NCBI RefSeq assembly: GCF_000429085.1
Contig: NZ_AUBE01000002.1
Span: 288,824 to 352,823 of the forward strand
Reading direction: 5' to 3'
Origin: Streptomyces flavidovirens DSM 40150
GTDB lineage: Bacteria; Actinomycetota; Actinomycetes; Streptomycetales; Streptomycetaceae
DNA length: 64,000 nt
The notes beneath the pieces were generated by a model, which was given only the letters and a program-made list of their open reading frames with translations, was not told the DNA's origin and ran no database searches. Below are positions 51,754 through 60,860 of this stretch, piece by piece (the stretch's first letter is position 1; every line of letters starts with the position of its first letter). The translations under genes and the position numbers were made by a program.

Positions 51754-54546
51754 TCAGCCGACGCGGGTCAGCTTGTCACCGAAGCCCGGCTCGACCAGGT
51801 CCTTCTGGAGCGCGACCGGCGCCTTGACCTGGCCCGGTCCCGAGCCGACGGTCACCTGACCGACCTCGTCACCCGCCTTCGCGGCGTGCGGCAGCGGCTT
51901 CCCGGCGTCGGAGATCGTCAGCTCCACCTTCAGGCCCGGCCAGCCGACGGCCTTCAGGTCCTTCGTCGCCACGACCGGCGTCTGCCCGCCGAGGCCGTCG
52001 TCGACGTAACCGACGACATCGCCCTTCTTCACGACGGTCGCCGACGTGACGTCCCGCTGGGCGGCCTGGATCAGCTTGAGGCTCCTGCTGATCGCGAGCT
52101 GCAGCTTGCCGTCGAGCGTCGTGGCGTCCTCCTGGCCCATCACCGCACCGACGATGCGGCGCTCCTTGCCGTCGACGACGGTGTTGGCCGACCACAGCAG
52201 GTTGCCCCCGGCGGGGGTGGAGGACCCGGTTTTGATGCCGCTGACTCCCGGCTGGAGCAGGATGTTGTTGTTGTTGTAGATCTTCCCGTCGATGCCGGGG
52301 ATCTCGACCTCGGGCAGGTTCACGATCTCGCGGAACACGTCGTTCTCCATGACCGCCTTGGCCAGCTTGAGCTGGTCGGTCGCGGTGCTCACCGTGGTGG
52401 CCTCAAGGCCGCTCGGGTCGGTGTACGTCGTGTTCTTCATGCCGAGGTCCTTGGCGGCGTCGTTCATCTTCTTGACGAACTCCTCCTCGGACTTGGCATC
52501 CCAGCGGGCCAGCAGCCGCGCCGCGTTGTTGCCCGAGGGGACCATCAGGAGCTGGAGCATCTGCCGCTCGGTGAACTGCTGCCCCTCGTTGATCCGGGCG
52601 GTCGACTCGTCCTTGTGCTTGGACTCCCTCTCGGCCTGCGCGTCGACCGTGATCTTGGGGCCGGTCTCGTTGCCCTTGAGGGGGTGCCCCTTGAGGATCA
52701 CGTAAGCCGTCATCGTCTTGGCGACGCTCGCGATCGGCGCGGGCTTCTGCTCCCCGTGCGTACCGATGCTGCCGACGCCCTGCACCTCGACGGCCGACTG
52801 GCCCTGCTCGGGCCACGGCATGCTGAGCGCGTCACCGCCGAAGGTGTACGTCGGCTTCGCCGTCAGCGCCAGCGTCGGCGAGGGAAGCGGCCGCAGGAAC
52901 TGCACGACCGCAAAGATGATCACGAGCAGCACCACCAGCGGCGCCCAGATCTTGATCCGCCGCACGGCGGTCCTGACCGGGGTCTGCGGCGGGGGCGGGG
53001 TGTTCGTCAGCTCGGCCAGCAGGTCGAGCGGCGGCTTGGGCGGCAGCGGCTGCTGCCGGGTACGTTCCGCCTCCGGCAGGGCGGCGGACGGGGGCGCGGG
53101 GGCGGGTGCCGGCGCCGGTGCCGGTGCCGGTGCCGGTGCGGAGGCTGCGGCAGGGGTACTGCGCGGCCTGCCGGCCGGCGGCCTGACATCGTCCCGCTTC
53201 AGCGGAACGAATTTGCTGGTGCGCTCGACGGGGGACTCGGGCTTGCCCACGGCCTTCAGCGCGGTGGTCGGCTCGTCCACGGCCTGCCGCGGCCGCACAG
53301 CCTTGAACACGGCAGTGGCCTGATCGACACCGCCCCCGGCCTGCTCAGCACCACGCGACGACTCATCGCCACCGGCCACGGCCGGACTACCGCCACCCGC
53401 AAGCCCCGCACCGGCCGCACCCGAACCACTCGGCGCCCCAGCGTCAGCCTTGGACGCACCGTCGACGCCGACAGCCGCCCGGCCACCCTCGCGGCCCGTA
53501 CCGGAGCCGTCGGAGTCACTCCGCGCCGCAGCGTCACCCTTGGACGCACCCTCGGCCCGTGCGGCCGCCCGGTCACCCTCACGGCCCGCACCCGAACCGT
53601 CGGAGCCGACCCGCGGGCCGGTGTCAAAGCCGGGGGTGTCCTCGGCCACGTCCGGCGAGCTCACCGGCGCCTCGGCGTCGTCACGCCGGGCGCCGCTCAG
53701 CGGCTCGGCGGCGGCCTCAGCCGTGTCCGGCGTACGCCCGTCGCCTCGCGCGCCGACGTCGGCAGCCGCCCGACCACCGGCACGGCCCGCGCCCGAAGCG
53801 TCAGCACCGGCGGGCGACGGCCGGTCGACCTTCCCGCCCGGGTCCGGCGCACCCACCGCGCGCCCGGCGGCGCCAGGCCTCGTCTCCCCAGCTGCGGCCA
53901 AGGAGCCGCCGCCACGGCCCGTCTCAGCGTCGGCAGCCGCCCGATCACCGCCACGGCCCGCACCCGAAGCGTCACGGTCGGCGTCGGCAGGCGACGGCCG
54001 GTCGACCTTCCCGTCCGGGTCCGGCGCGCCCGCCGGGCGCTCGGCAGCGCCAGGCCTCGTCTCCACGGCTGCGGCCGAGGAGCCGCCGTCACGGCCCGCC
54101 TCGGCGTCGGCAGCCGCCCGGCCACCGGCACGGCCCGCCTCGGCTGCGGCAGCCGCCCGCGCGCCGTCGCGGCCCGCGCCCGGAGCGCCGGCGCCGGGGC
54201 CCTCCGCGTCGTCCGTCGTGGCGACCCACGCCGCCACCGCCGCCCGGAGGCGCGCATCGCCCTCACGGGGCGTCTCCGTGGTTTCCGGGGTCTCCGTGGC
54301 CTCTGTCGCCTCCTGGGGCTCCGCCGCCTCCGCTGCCTCCGCGGCCTCCAGCGTCTCCGGGGCCGGCGGCCGCTCTTCCGGGGGCAGTTTGAAGACTGCC
54401 GTCGGCTGGTCCACGCGGTCGCTGCCTTCCGGCTCCGGCCTCGCGGCCGATTCCCGGAAAACGGCGAGCCGCGGATCGCGTTCGCCCGGGGTCGTCTCCC
54501 CCGACGACTTCCGCTGCTCCGACTTGTCGGGGGACTCGCCCGCCAC
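51754..54546 (-). CDS. D-alanyl-D-alanine carboxypeptidase (S11) with very long N-terminus
   Basis: About 930 residues from a GTG with AAGGAGG five bases upstream. Residues 1-about 540 are low-complexity, cytoplasmic, with near-duplicate blocks (GGKVDRPSPA...GRAAAD...). Then one TM (IKIWAPLVVLLVIIFAVVQFL) and an outer PBP5-type domain: SVAK (near 605), SGN (near 670), KTG (near 770). It should trim pentapeptides of peptidoglycan. The usual family length is about 400, so the N-terminus is unusual. PTAVFK/TTALKA motifs repeat and may be phosphosites. Confidence 0.9.
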   Translation of the reverse strand: MAGESPDKSEQRKSSGETTPGERDPRLAVFRESAARPEPEGSDRVDQPTAVFKLPPEERPPAPETLEAAEAAEAAEPQEATEATETPETTETPREGDARLRAAVAAWVATTDDAEGPGAGAPGAGRDGARAAAAAEAGRAGGRAAADAEAGRDGGSSAAAVETRPGAAERPAGAPDPDGKVDRPSPADADRDASGAGRGGDRAAADAETGRGGGSLAAAGETRPGAAGRAVGAPDPGGKVDRPSPAGADASGAGRAGGRAAADVGARGDGRTPDTAEAAAEPLSGARRDDAEAPVSSPDVAEDTPGFDTGPRVGSDGSGAGREGDRAAARAEGASKGDAAARSDSDGSGTGREGGRAAVGVDGASKADAGAPSGSGAAGAGLAGGGSPAVAGGDESSRGAEQAGGGVDQATAVFKAVRPRQAVDEPTTALKAVGKPESPVERTSKFVPLKRDDVRPPAGRPRSTPAAASAPAPAPAPAPAPAPAPPSAALPEAERTRQQPLPPKPPLDLLAELTNTPPPPQTPVRTAVRRIKIWAPLVVLLVIIFAVVQFLRPLPSPTLALTAKPTYTFGGDALSMPWPEQGQSAVEVQGVGSIGTHGEQKPAPIASVAKTMTAYVILKGHPLKGNETGPKITVDAQAERESKHKDESTARINEGQQFTERQMLQLLMVPSGNNAARLLARWDAKSEEEFVKKMNDAAKDLGMKNTTYTDPSGLEATTVSTATDQLKLAKAVMENDVFREIVNLPEVEIPGIDGKIYNNNNILLQPGVSGIKTGSSTPAGGNLLWSANTVVDGKERRIVGAVMGQEDATTLDGKLQLAISRSLKLIQAAQRDVTSATVVKKGDVVGYVDDGLGGQTPVVATKDLKAVGWPGLKVELTISDAGKPLPHAAKAGDEVGQVTVGSGPGQVKAPVALQKDLVEPGFGDKLTRVG

Positions 54547-54754
54547 CGATGCCTCCTTCATACGCGCTCGCGCACACGCCCGCTGTCCGCGGTCCGATGT
54601 CCGAACCATGTACCAGTGTCCTGTCTGAGACCCCGGCCTCCCTCGCTAGACGAGAACGACATACCTGCCGGTTCCCGTACGAAGCACCCAGGCGCTCTCG
54701 ACAGATGAATGTGAGAGGGGTCACCCTGTCATTCATCCACGCGGGGAGGCATGG

Positions 54755-55498
54755 ATGGGCAGGAGCCGCAGAACACTTCCGGAGGAGCTTCTGCTGCTCG
54801 CTCTGGACCCGACAACGGGTACCACAGCGCAGCCGCAGTCGCTCGACCTCGGCCTGGCCGGGGCACAGCTAGTAGAGCTGGCTCTGGCAGGACGGATAGC
54901 CCCAGACGGGGATCGTATCGCCGTGGTGATGGCACGGCCGACAGGAGATCCGACATTGGACTCCGCACTGGAACTGCTGCGCAGGCGCGGCAGCCCGGTC
55001 CGGGCCGTCCACTGGATCGGCGGACCCCGACTGGGGCTCCGCCAGACGTATCTCTCGCATCTGGAACGGTGCGGCATGGTGCATGCCGTGGCGGGTCAGA
55101 TGTGCGGGGTGCTGCCGACGACTCGCTACCAGGCGACGGAATCGGTGATCTGCCGGGAGATCAGGTCCCGGCTGGACAATGCGATCCGCACCGGCGTCCC
55201 GCCGGACCCGCGGACCGCGGCGCTCGCCGCGCTCGCTCACGCAGTGGGGCTCGGCAAGCACCTCTACCCCGGCAACGAGGGGCGCTCATCACGCTCCCGG
55301 CTCCGGGACCTGATCAGGCACGACCCCATGGGCGGACTCGTGGCGCACGCCGTGATGGACGTCCAGAACGGTGTGGCCGCACAGCCGCGCCGAGCACCCG
55401 CACCGGGTGGCCGGCCCCAGTCGGCCGTACCGATGCAGTCGCAATCGCGGCAGCCACCGTCACGTCGCGACGGCATGGCGCGCGTCGCGGCGCACTGA
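54755..55498 (+). CDS. GPP34 (GOLPH3/Vps74-like) phosphoprotein
   Basis: 247 residues of the GPP34 fold: TLPEELLLLALDPTTG...LDLGLAGAQLVELALAGRI, DSALELLRRRGSPVRAVHWI, and FExxxR-type helices ending LGLGKHLYP-like (AHAVGLGKHLYPGNEGRSSRSRLRDLIRHDPM). Eukaryotic relatives bind phosphoinositides; the role in actinobacteria is unclear. It diverges from the carboxypeptidase gene. The Gln/Arg/Pro tail is disordered. Confidence 0.9.
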   Translation: MGRSRRTLPEELLLLALDPTTGTTAQPQSLDLGLAGAQLVELALAGRIAPDGDRIAVVMARPTGDPTLDSALELLRRRGSPVRAVHWIGGPRLGLRQTYLSHLERCGMVHAVAGQMCGVLPTTRYQATESVICREIRSRLDNAIRTGVPPDPRTAALAALAHAVGLGKHLYPGNEGRSSRSRLRDLIRHDPMGGLVAHAVMDVQNGVAAQPRRAPAPGGRPQSAVPMQSQSRQPPSRRDGMARVAAH

Positions 55499-55844
55499 GC
55501 CGCGCCGCCGCGGCACGGACAGCAGCACCCGGCAGGACCCGGCAGGACCCAGCAGGACCCGGCAGCGCCGGCAGCACGTGAGCCGCACCTGAGCACCACT
55601 CGTACGACCAACGCCGCACCGACGTCCCCAAGACCCGGTTCGGGAGCCGCACCAGAGCGCGCGGGGTAGTGGACCCGGTCCCCCAGGCCATCCTGGACGG
55701 TCCGGACCGCCACCCCGCGCGCTCGCGTCGGCACCCTGTGTGGGCGTTTCCCAGCGCGGACATGACCATTGGTGGCAGTCTGCTGCGCAGTAGAGCGTGC
55801 CAGCGGCACGTACGCACAACGCATCAGCCGGAGGTGCAGTTCCC

Positions 55845-56702
55845 GTGGCGTCCAACGTCAATCCCACCGTCAGGCGCCGCCGATTGGGCCAGGAGCTCCG
55901 TCGGCTGCGCGAGCTCAAGGGCATGACGGCCGAGGAGGTCGCGGAGCGCCTGCTGGTCTCCCAGTCGAAGATCAGCCGCCTTGAGAACGGCCGCCGCTCC
56001 ATCAGCCAGCGCGACGTACGCGACCTGTGCGGCGTGTACGACGTCGAGGACCACCGTATCGTCGACTCGCTGATGCAGATGGCCAAGGACTCCCGCCAGC
56101 AGGGCTGGTGGCACGCCTTCGGCGACATCCCGTACAGCGTGTACATCGGCCTGGAGACGGACGCCGCCTCACTGCGCGTGTACGACCCCCAGATCGTCCC
56201 CGGCCTGCTCCAGACGCCGCGGTACGCCGAGGCGCTCATCACCGGCGCGCTCCCCGAGACGGCCGTCTCCGACGTCGAGAAACGGGTCAACGTCAGACTG
56301 CGCCGACAGGAACGCATCCTCACGGCCGATCAGCCGCTGCGCCTGTGGGCCGTCATCGACGAGGCCGCGCTGCGCCGCGTCGTCGGCGACAGACAGCTCA
56401 TGCGGGAGCAGCTCGAACATCTGGTGGAGCAGTCCCAGCTGCCGCACGTGACGGTCCAGATACTTCCGTTCGACATGGGCGCGCATCCCGGCATCAGCGG
56501 CCACTACGCGATCCTGGAGTTCCCGGACGCGGCCGACTCCAGCGTCGTCTACATCGAGGGCGTGACGAGCGACCTGTATCTGGAGAAGGCGAACGACGTA
56601 CAGAAGTACAGCGTGATGTACGAGCATCTGCGCGCCCAGGCGCTGAACGTCGAGGCCTCGCGGCACTTCATCGCGAACATCGCGAAGGAATACGCCCGCT
56701 GA
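55845..56702 (+). CDS. XRE-family regulator with DUF5753 domain
   Basis: 285 residues. N-terminal HTH (LGQELRRLRELKGMTAEEVAERLLVSQSKISRLENGRRSISQRDVRDLCGVY) and a DUF5753 domain (YIGLETDAASLRVYDPQIVPGLLQTPRYAEALI...VTVQILPFDMGAHPGISGHYAILEFP). Paired with a DUF397 gene 186 bp downstream, the classic Streptomyces HTH/DUF397 arrangement in which the two proteins act as regulator and modulator. GTG start after GGAGGTG. Confidence 0.93.
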   Translation: MASNVNPTVRRRRLGQELRRLRELKGMTAEEVAERLLVSQSKISRLENGRRSISQRDVRDLCGVYDVEDHRIVDSLMQMAKDSRQQGWWHAFGDIPYSVYIGLETDAASLRVYDPQIVPGLLQTPRYAEALITGALPETAVSDVEKRVNVRLRRQERILTADQPLRLWAVIDEAALRRVVGDRQLMREQLEHLVEQSQLPHVTVQILPFDMGAHPGISGHYAILEFPDAADSSVVYIEGVTSDLYLEKANDVQKYSVMYEHLRAQALNVEASRHFIANIAKEYAR

Positions 56703-56888
56703 AGCAGCGCTTCCGCCGGGAAAACCGGAACGGTACACCGTGGCCGCCCCGCAGCGGAAGCCAATCATGGAATATGCCATCCGGTCGGGTGAACGGCCGC
56801 TTCACGTGAGGTAGTTCGCGAGTAGCGTCGATCACGCCAGCAAGAACGTTGGCGTCTCACTCTCCTCGACCAGCAAAACGGAGTGAAC

Positions 56889-57098
56889 ATGGCAATCCAT
56901 CAGGGCGCTACGGACACCTGGACGAAGTCCTCGTACTCCGGGGGTAACGGCGCATGTGTAGAGGTCAAGTCCCCGGTCGCGCACGCTGTCGCGGTGCGGG
57001 ACTCGAAGGCGCCCGAGGGCCCTTCCATCACCTTCGCCCCCGGCTCCTGGAGCGCGTTCGTGGGCGGGGTCGGCCAGGGGACGTTCCACCTCGGCTGA
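56889..57098 (+). CDS. DUF397 protein
   Basis: 69 residues with the DUF397 signature: WTKSSYSGGNGACVEVKSPVAHAVAVRDSKAPEGPSITFAPGSWSAFV. Partner of the DUF5753 regulator upstream. The ATG at 56889 has GGAG at 6 bases. Small antitoxin-like modulator by family knowledge. Confidence 0.93.
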   Translation: MAIHQGATDTWTKSSYSGGNGACVEVKSPVAHAVAVRDSKAPEGPSITFAPGSWSAFVGGVGQGTFHLG

Positions 57099-57119
57099 GG
57101 CGCCGAGCACGACCGCAGT

Positions 57120-57160
57120 GAGCCCTCTCGACCGGTCCGCCGTCCTGGCCGAGGGGGCTC
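57120..57160 (+). terminator. Hairpin terminator after the DUF397 gene
   Basis: GAGCCCTCTCG (57120-57130) pairs with CGAGGGGGCTC (57150-57160) with one G-T pair, 22 bp after the stop. Confidence 0.65.
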
Positions 57161-57197
57161 CGGCGTACCCGCGGCTCGGCGTGACGCGGCCGCACCC

Positions 57198-58055
57198 TCA
57201 GCGCAGTTCGGCGACGTAACGGTCCGTCCCCGGCACCGTCGGGATGAACGGCGCCACCAGCTCGACCCGCCCGAGCCCGGAAGCCGCCACCTCCCTGTCC
57301 AGCTCGCCGAAGCGCTCCTCCCACGCCTCGCGCGGGTCGGTTTCCAGGAACCAGAGCAGGGTCAGCCGGGTGTCGACCCCTTCCACCTGCTTCACGTAAC
57401 TCATCCGGTCGCCCGGCAGCGGCGTCGGCCGGAAGACCGTGACCATCGCGGCCGGTGAGCCGGAGTCCGGTGTCCCCGCCAGCCGCTGCGGCAGATGCGT
57501 GCTCCGCAGCCACTCCAGCAGCTCCGCCCGCCGCTCCGGGCCCTCGGCGTCGATGACCTCCAGCACCAGCCCCCGGTACGGATGGTCGAGCGCGTGGAAG
57601 TCACGCGGCCCGGCCGCCCCGTCGCGGTAGACGGTCGCCTCGTGGTCCTGGAAGGCCGTGAAGACGTGCTTACGGTCCTGGTACACGCGCCCGTCGCGGT
57701 TGAGCCGACGGTTGATGCCGACGGTCCACTTCATGTGCTCGTCGTAGCGCCCCTGCGTCACCCAGTACGTCGAGAGGTAGCAGCCCGTGGTGACGGGCCG
57801 CGCGACGGCGGACTTCGCCGGGTAGCGCAGGAGCTGGAGGTCGCGGGTGGCGACCCAGCGGCGCCCGGCGAACATCCAGGGCATGGCCATCGCGCCCGCG
57901 ATGTAGTGGTCGTCCTCGTACCAGCGGTTGTACGCGTACTCGTGGCCCGGGTGCGGTTCGACCATGGTGATGAGGGCGTGTCCGGGCCGCACCCCGTAGG
58001 GCCCCACGCCGGCCAGTTCCGCGTACACCTCACTGCGCGTGCCTTCGTCGTCCAT
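57198..58055 (-). CDS. EthD-like / dimeric alpha-beta barrel protein
   Basis: 285 residues. Two ferredoxin-like halves: HALITMVEPHPGHEYAYNRWYEDDHYIAGAMAMPWMFAGRRWV and, in the second half, LVLEVIDAEGPERRAELLEWLRS...AAMVTVFRPTPLPGD...TLLWFLETDPREAWEERF. NRWYEDDH is the typical EthD-like motif. The start at 58055 is after AGGAAGG; the open frame extends to 58151 through the divergent promoter. It shares a palindromic operator with the SDR gene, which suggests a common catabolic or modifying pathway. Confidence 0.8.
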   Translation of the reverse strand: MDDEGTRSEVYAELAGVGPYGVRPGHALITMVEPHPGHEYAYNRWYEDDHYIAGAMAMPWMFAGRRWVATRDLQLLRYPAKSAVARPVTTGCYLSTYWVTQGRYDEHMKWTVGINRRLNRDGRVYQDRKHVFTAFQDHEATVYRDGAAGPRDFHALDHPYRGLVLEVIDAEGPERRAELLEWLRSTHLPQRLAGTPDSGSPAAMVTVFRPTPLPGDRMSYVKQVEGVDTRLTLLWFLETDPREAWEERFGELDREVAASGLGRVELVAPFIPTVPGTDRYVAELR

Positions 58056-58093
58056 GCTGCCGGTCCCTTCCTTCCGCCGCCGGACCGGCCTAC

Positions 58094-58110
58094 TCTGACG
58101 CTTCGTCAGA
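58094..58110. promoter_or_regulatory. Palindromic operator TCTGACG-CTT-CGTCAGA
   Basis: Perfect 7-bp arms around CTT, 28 bp from the SDR start and 39 bp from the divergent gene start. The form is typical of a TetR-family operator; the cognate regulator is not in this window. Confidence 0.65.
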
Positions 58111-58137
58111 TAGATATCCAGAGCGCGGAGGCGACGG

Positions 58138-58932
58138 ATGATGCCGCTCACGCCCCTTCAGGGGAAGACCGTCGTCGTGTCGGGCGTCGGCACCGGGCTC
58201 GGCCACCGGATCGCCGCGGCCGTCGTACGGGACGGCGGCAACGCGGTGCTCGGCGCCCGCACGGAGGCGAACCTCGTCACGTGCGCCGCCGAGATCGACC
58301 CGGCCGGTGGGCACACGGCCCACCTGGCCACCGACATCACGTACGAGGACCAGTGCGAGGCGCTGGCCGCGCTCGCCGTCGAGCGTTTCGGGCGGATCGA
58401 CGCGGTGGCCCATGTCGCCGCCAGGGACGGCCACTTCGGCGGCGTGGAGGACGCCGACCTCGCCGCCTGGCAGAGCGTGCTCGACGTCAACCTGCTCGGC
58501 ACGCTGCGGATGACCCGCGCCTGCCTGCCCGCCCTGAAGGTGAGGGGCGGCTCGGTAGTCATCATCGGTACGCAGTCGGCGATCGCCGCACCGTCCCAGG
58601 TGAAGCAGACGGCGTACGCGGCCTCCAAGGGCGCGCTCACCTCGGCGATGTACTCAATGGCACGCGAACTCGGGCCACACCGGATCAGGGTCAACACCGT
58701 GCTGCCGGGGTGGATGTGGGGCCCGCCGGTCCAGGAGTACGTCCGGTACACCGCGCACAGCGAGGGTGTGCCCGAGCCGGAGGTGCTCGGCCGGCTCACC
58801 GAGCGCATGGCGCTGCCCGAGCCGGCCACGGACGGTGATGTGGCCGAGGCCGTGGCCTTCCTGGCCTCGGACCGGGCCCGCGCGATCACGGGCCAGTCGC
58901 TGCTCGTCAACGCGGGTGAGCTGATGCGGTAG
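58138..58932 (+). CDS. SDR-family oxidoreductase
   Basis: 264 residues, NAD(P)-dependent. TVVVSGVGTGLGHRIAAAVVRDGGNAVLGAR (cofactor GxxxGxG), HVAARDG (in place of NNAG), and the catalytic residues in IIGTQSAIAAPSQVKQTAYAASKGAL (Ser, Tyr-x-x-x-Lys), then RVNTVLPGWMWGP. Two adjacent ATGs (58138, 58141) both fit the GGAGG at 58127. Divergent from the EthD-like gene across a palindrome. Substrate unknown, possibly a cyclic alcohol. Confidence 0.92.
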   Translation: MMPLTPLQGKTVVVSGVGTGLGHRIAAAVVRDGGNAVLGARTEANLVTCAAEIDPAGGHTAHLATDITYEDQCEALAALAVERFGRIDAVAHVAARDGHFGGVEDADLAAWQSVLDVNLLGTLRMTRACLPALKVRGGSVVIIGTQSAIAAPSQVKQTAYAASKGALTSAMYSMARELGPHRIRVNTVLPGWMWGPPVQEYVRYTAHSEGVPEPEVLGRLTERMALPEPATDGDVAEAVAFLASDRARAITGQSLLVNAGELMR

Positions 58933-59261
58933 CAGTCGCTGCCCTCCCCCCTCCCTTCCATCTTCCGGCCGCACGGGACCCGCATCCCGCGCGGCCGCTG
59001 CCGCATGTAAGGCGCCTGACGAAGCGCCCGCCCATCGTGTGGCTGCCATCGCGTTCACGACAACGACCCGGCAGGTCAAGAACAGGCAAAGAGGTTCCGC
59101 TTCCTGATCTGAGTTCACATACTTGGCTAAGGAAAGCCTTGACCGGTCGCCCCAAAAACCGGTTCAATCCCCAAAGTCCCCGCTCCCGCACGGGGTCACC
59201 GCCCAATCGGACGTACTGACGAAGCAGGAACCCGTTCACATGGCGGACCCCTGGAGGGGGC
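58933..59261. other. Intergenic region before the symporter gene
   Basis: 329 bp with no gene. A relatively AT-rich stretch near 59100-59160 probably holds the symporter promoter. No clear operator: a GGCTAAGGAAAGCC half-symmetric sequence at about 59125 is too weak to call. Confidence 0.4.
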
Positions 59262-60860
59262 ATGAACAGTCTCGACTGGGCCGTGCTCATCGGCTACTTC
59301 GGAATCATGGTCGCGATCGGCGTCTGGTCCCACAAGCGCGTGGACAACGTCAGTGACTTCTTCACGGCCGGCGGGAAGATGCCGTGGTGGCTGTCCGGCA
59401 TCTCCCACCACATGTCCGGCTACAGCGCCGTCATGTTCACCGGCTACGCGGGCATCGCCTACAAGTACGGCGTCACATCCTTCGTGACGTGGTCCTTCCC
59501 GATCGCGATCGGCATCGCGATCGGGTCCAGCCTCTTCGCTCCCAGGCTCAACCGGCTCAGGTCCAAGCTCCATGTCGCCTCGCCGCTGGAGTACCTCAAG
59601 AACCGCTACAACCTGCCCACCCAGCAGGCGCTCGCCTGGTCCGGTGTCCTGCTGAAGGTCGTGGACGTGGCGGCCAAGTGGGCGGCGATCGCCACCTTGT
59701 TGACCGTCTTCACCGGCATCTCCCTCAACCAGGGCATCCTGATCACCGGTGTCATCACCGGCATCTACTGCACGGTCGGCGGTCTGTGGGCCGACGCCCT
59801 CACGGAGCTGGGGCAGTTCATCATCCAGCTCTTCGCCGGGCTGGCGATGCTGATCGCGGTGATGGCGGAACTCGGCGGGTTCAGCTCGCTGTGGACGGTG
59901 TGGGACGAGCTCCCGGAGAGCCACAACGACCCGCTGACCGGCGACTTCACCATGATGTTCCTGCTGGCCTATCTCTTCATCAAGACCTTCGAGTACTCCG
60001 GCGGCATGTGGAACCAGGCCCAGCGCTACATGGCCACGGCCAACGCACGCGAGGCGACGCGGTCGGCCCGGCTGTCCGCGGTCCTGTGGCTGGTGTGGCC
60101 GCTGGTTCTCTTCTTCCCCATGTGGTGCGCGCCGCTGCTGGTCGACGCGCAGAAGCCGGACGCCTCGGACTCGTACGCGCTGATGACCGAGCAACTGCTG
60201 CCGCACGGCCTGCTGGGCCTGGTCATCGTCGGCTTCTTCTCGCACACCATGGCCATGTGTTCCTCGGACGCCAACGCCATCGCCGCCGTCTTCACCCGCG
60301 ACATCGCGCCCGCCCTCTCCGCGAAGGCGCGCGGCTGGTCGCAGCGGGCCGGTCTGGTGGCGGCCCGGCTGTCGACAGTGGCGTTCCTGGCGCTGTCGAT
60401 GGCGATCGCGACGCAGGTCAACTCGCCGGCGTTCAAGGACATCATCACGATCGTCATCAAGTGGGTCGCCGGTCTGATGGGGCCGATCGCGATCCCGTTC
60501 ATGCTCGGACTGCTGCCCCGGTTCCGTAAGTCGGGTCCGACGGCCGCGCTGGTGTCGTGGGCGTGCGGGCTGTTCGCCTTCTGGGTGGTGAACTACGGCA
60601 TGGACGGCGTGGCGACGCAGTACCAGGTGTCGGTGCCGCTGGCCGTCTCGCTGGTGCTGTTCGTCGTGATCGGCTTCATCAAGCCGGAGGACACTCCGGA
60701 GCGCGATGCGGTGCTGGCGCGCATCAACTCGGACGACGACGGGGACGGTGACGGCGGCGGCGACGGCTCGTCGGCGGGTGCGGCGGTCCCGGCCCCTGCC
60801 GGAAGGGGAAAGGGCGCGCTCAGGCTCTCGGGTAACGGGACAGCCAGCCGGGAGCGTTGA
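59262..60860 (+). CDS. Sodium:solute symporter (SSS family)
   Basis: 532 residues, about 13 TM helices. SSS features: DWAVLIGYFGIMVAIGVWSHKRVDNVSDFFTAGGKMPWWLSGISHHMSGYSAVMFTGYAGIAYKYG, GGLWADALTELGQFIIQLFAGL, and FFSHTMAMCSSDANAIAAVFTRDI. Imports a small solute with sodium; substrate unknown. The tail is Asp/Gly-rich. The ATG at 59262 has GGAGGGGG. Its end overlaps the convergent hydrolase gene by 41 bp. Confidence 0.92.
   Translation: MNSLDWAVLIGYFGIMVAIGVWSHKRVDNVSDFFTAGGKMPWWLSGISHHMSGYSAVMFTGYAGIAYKYGVTSFVTWSFPIAIGIAIGSSLFAPRLNRLRSKLHVASPLEYLKNRYNLPTQQALAWSGVLLKVVDVAAKWAAIATLLTVFTGISLNQGILITGVITGIYCTVGGLWADALTELGQFIIQLFAGLAMLIAVMAELGGFSSLWTVWDELPESHNDPLTGDFTMMFLLAYLFIKTFEYSGGMWNQAQRYMATANAREATRSARLSAVLWLVWPLVLFFPMWCAPLLVDAQKPDASDSYALMTEQLLPHGLLGLVIVGFFSHTMAMCSSDANAIAAVFTRDIAPALSAKARGWSQRAGLVAARLSTVAFLALSMAIATQVNSPAFKDIITIVIKWVAGLMGPIAIPFMLGLLPRFRKSGPTAALVSWACGLFAFWVVNYGMDGVATQYQVSVPLAVSLVLFVVIGFIKPEDTPERDAVLARINSDDDGDGDGGGDGSSAGAAVPAPAGRGKGALRLSGNGTASRER

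Noticed and set aside
59122..59141. Iron-box-like sequence before the symporter
   Set aside because: Only the inner GGCT/AGCC is symmetric; the outer halves do not match an IdeR/DmdR site.
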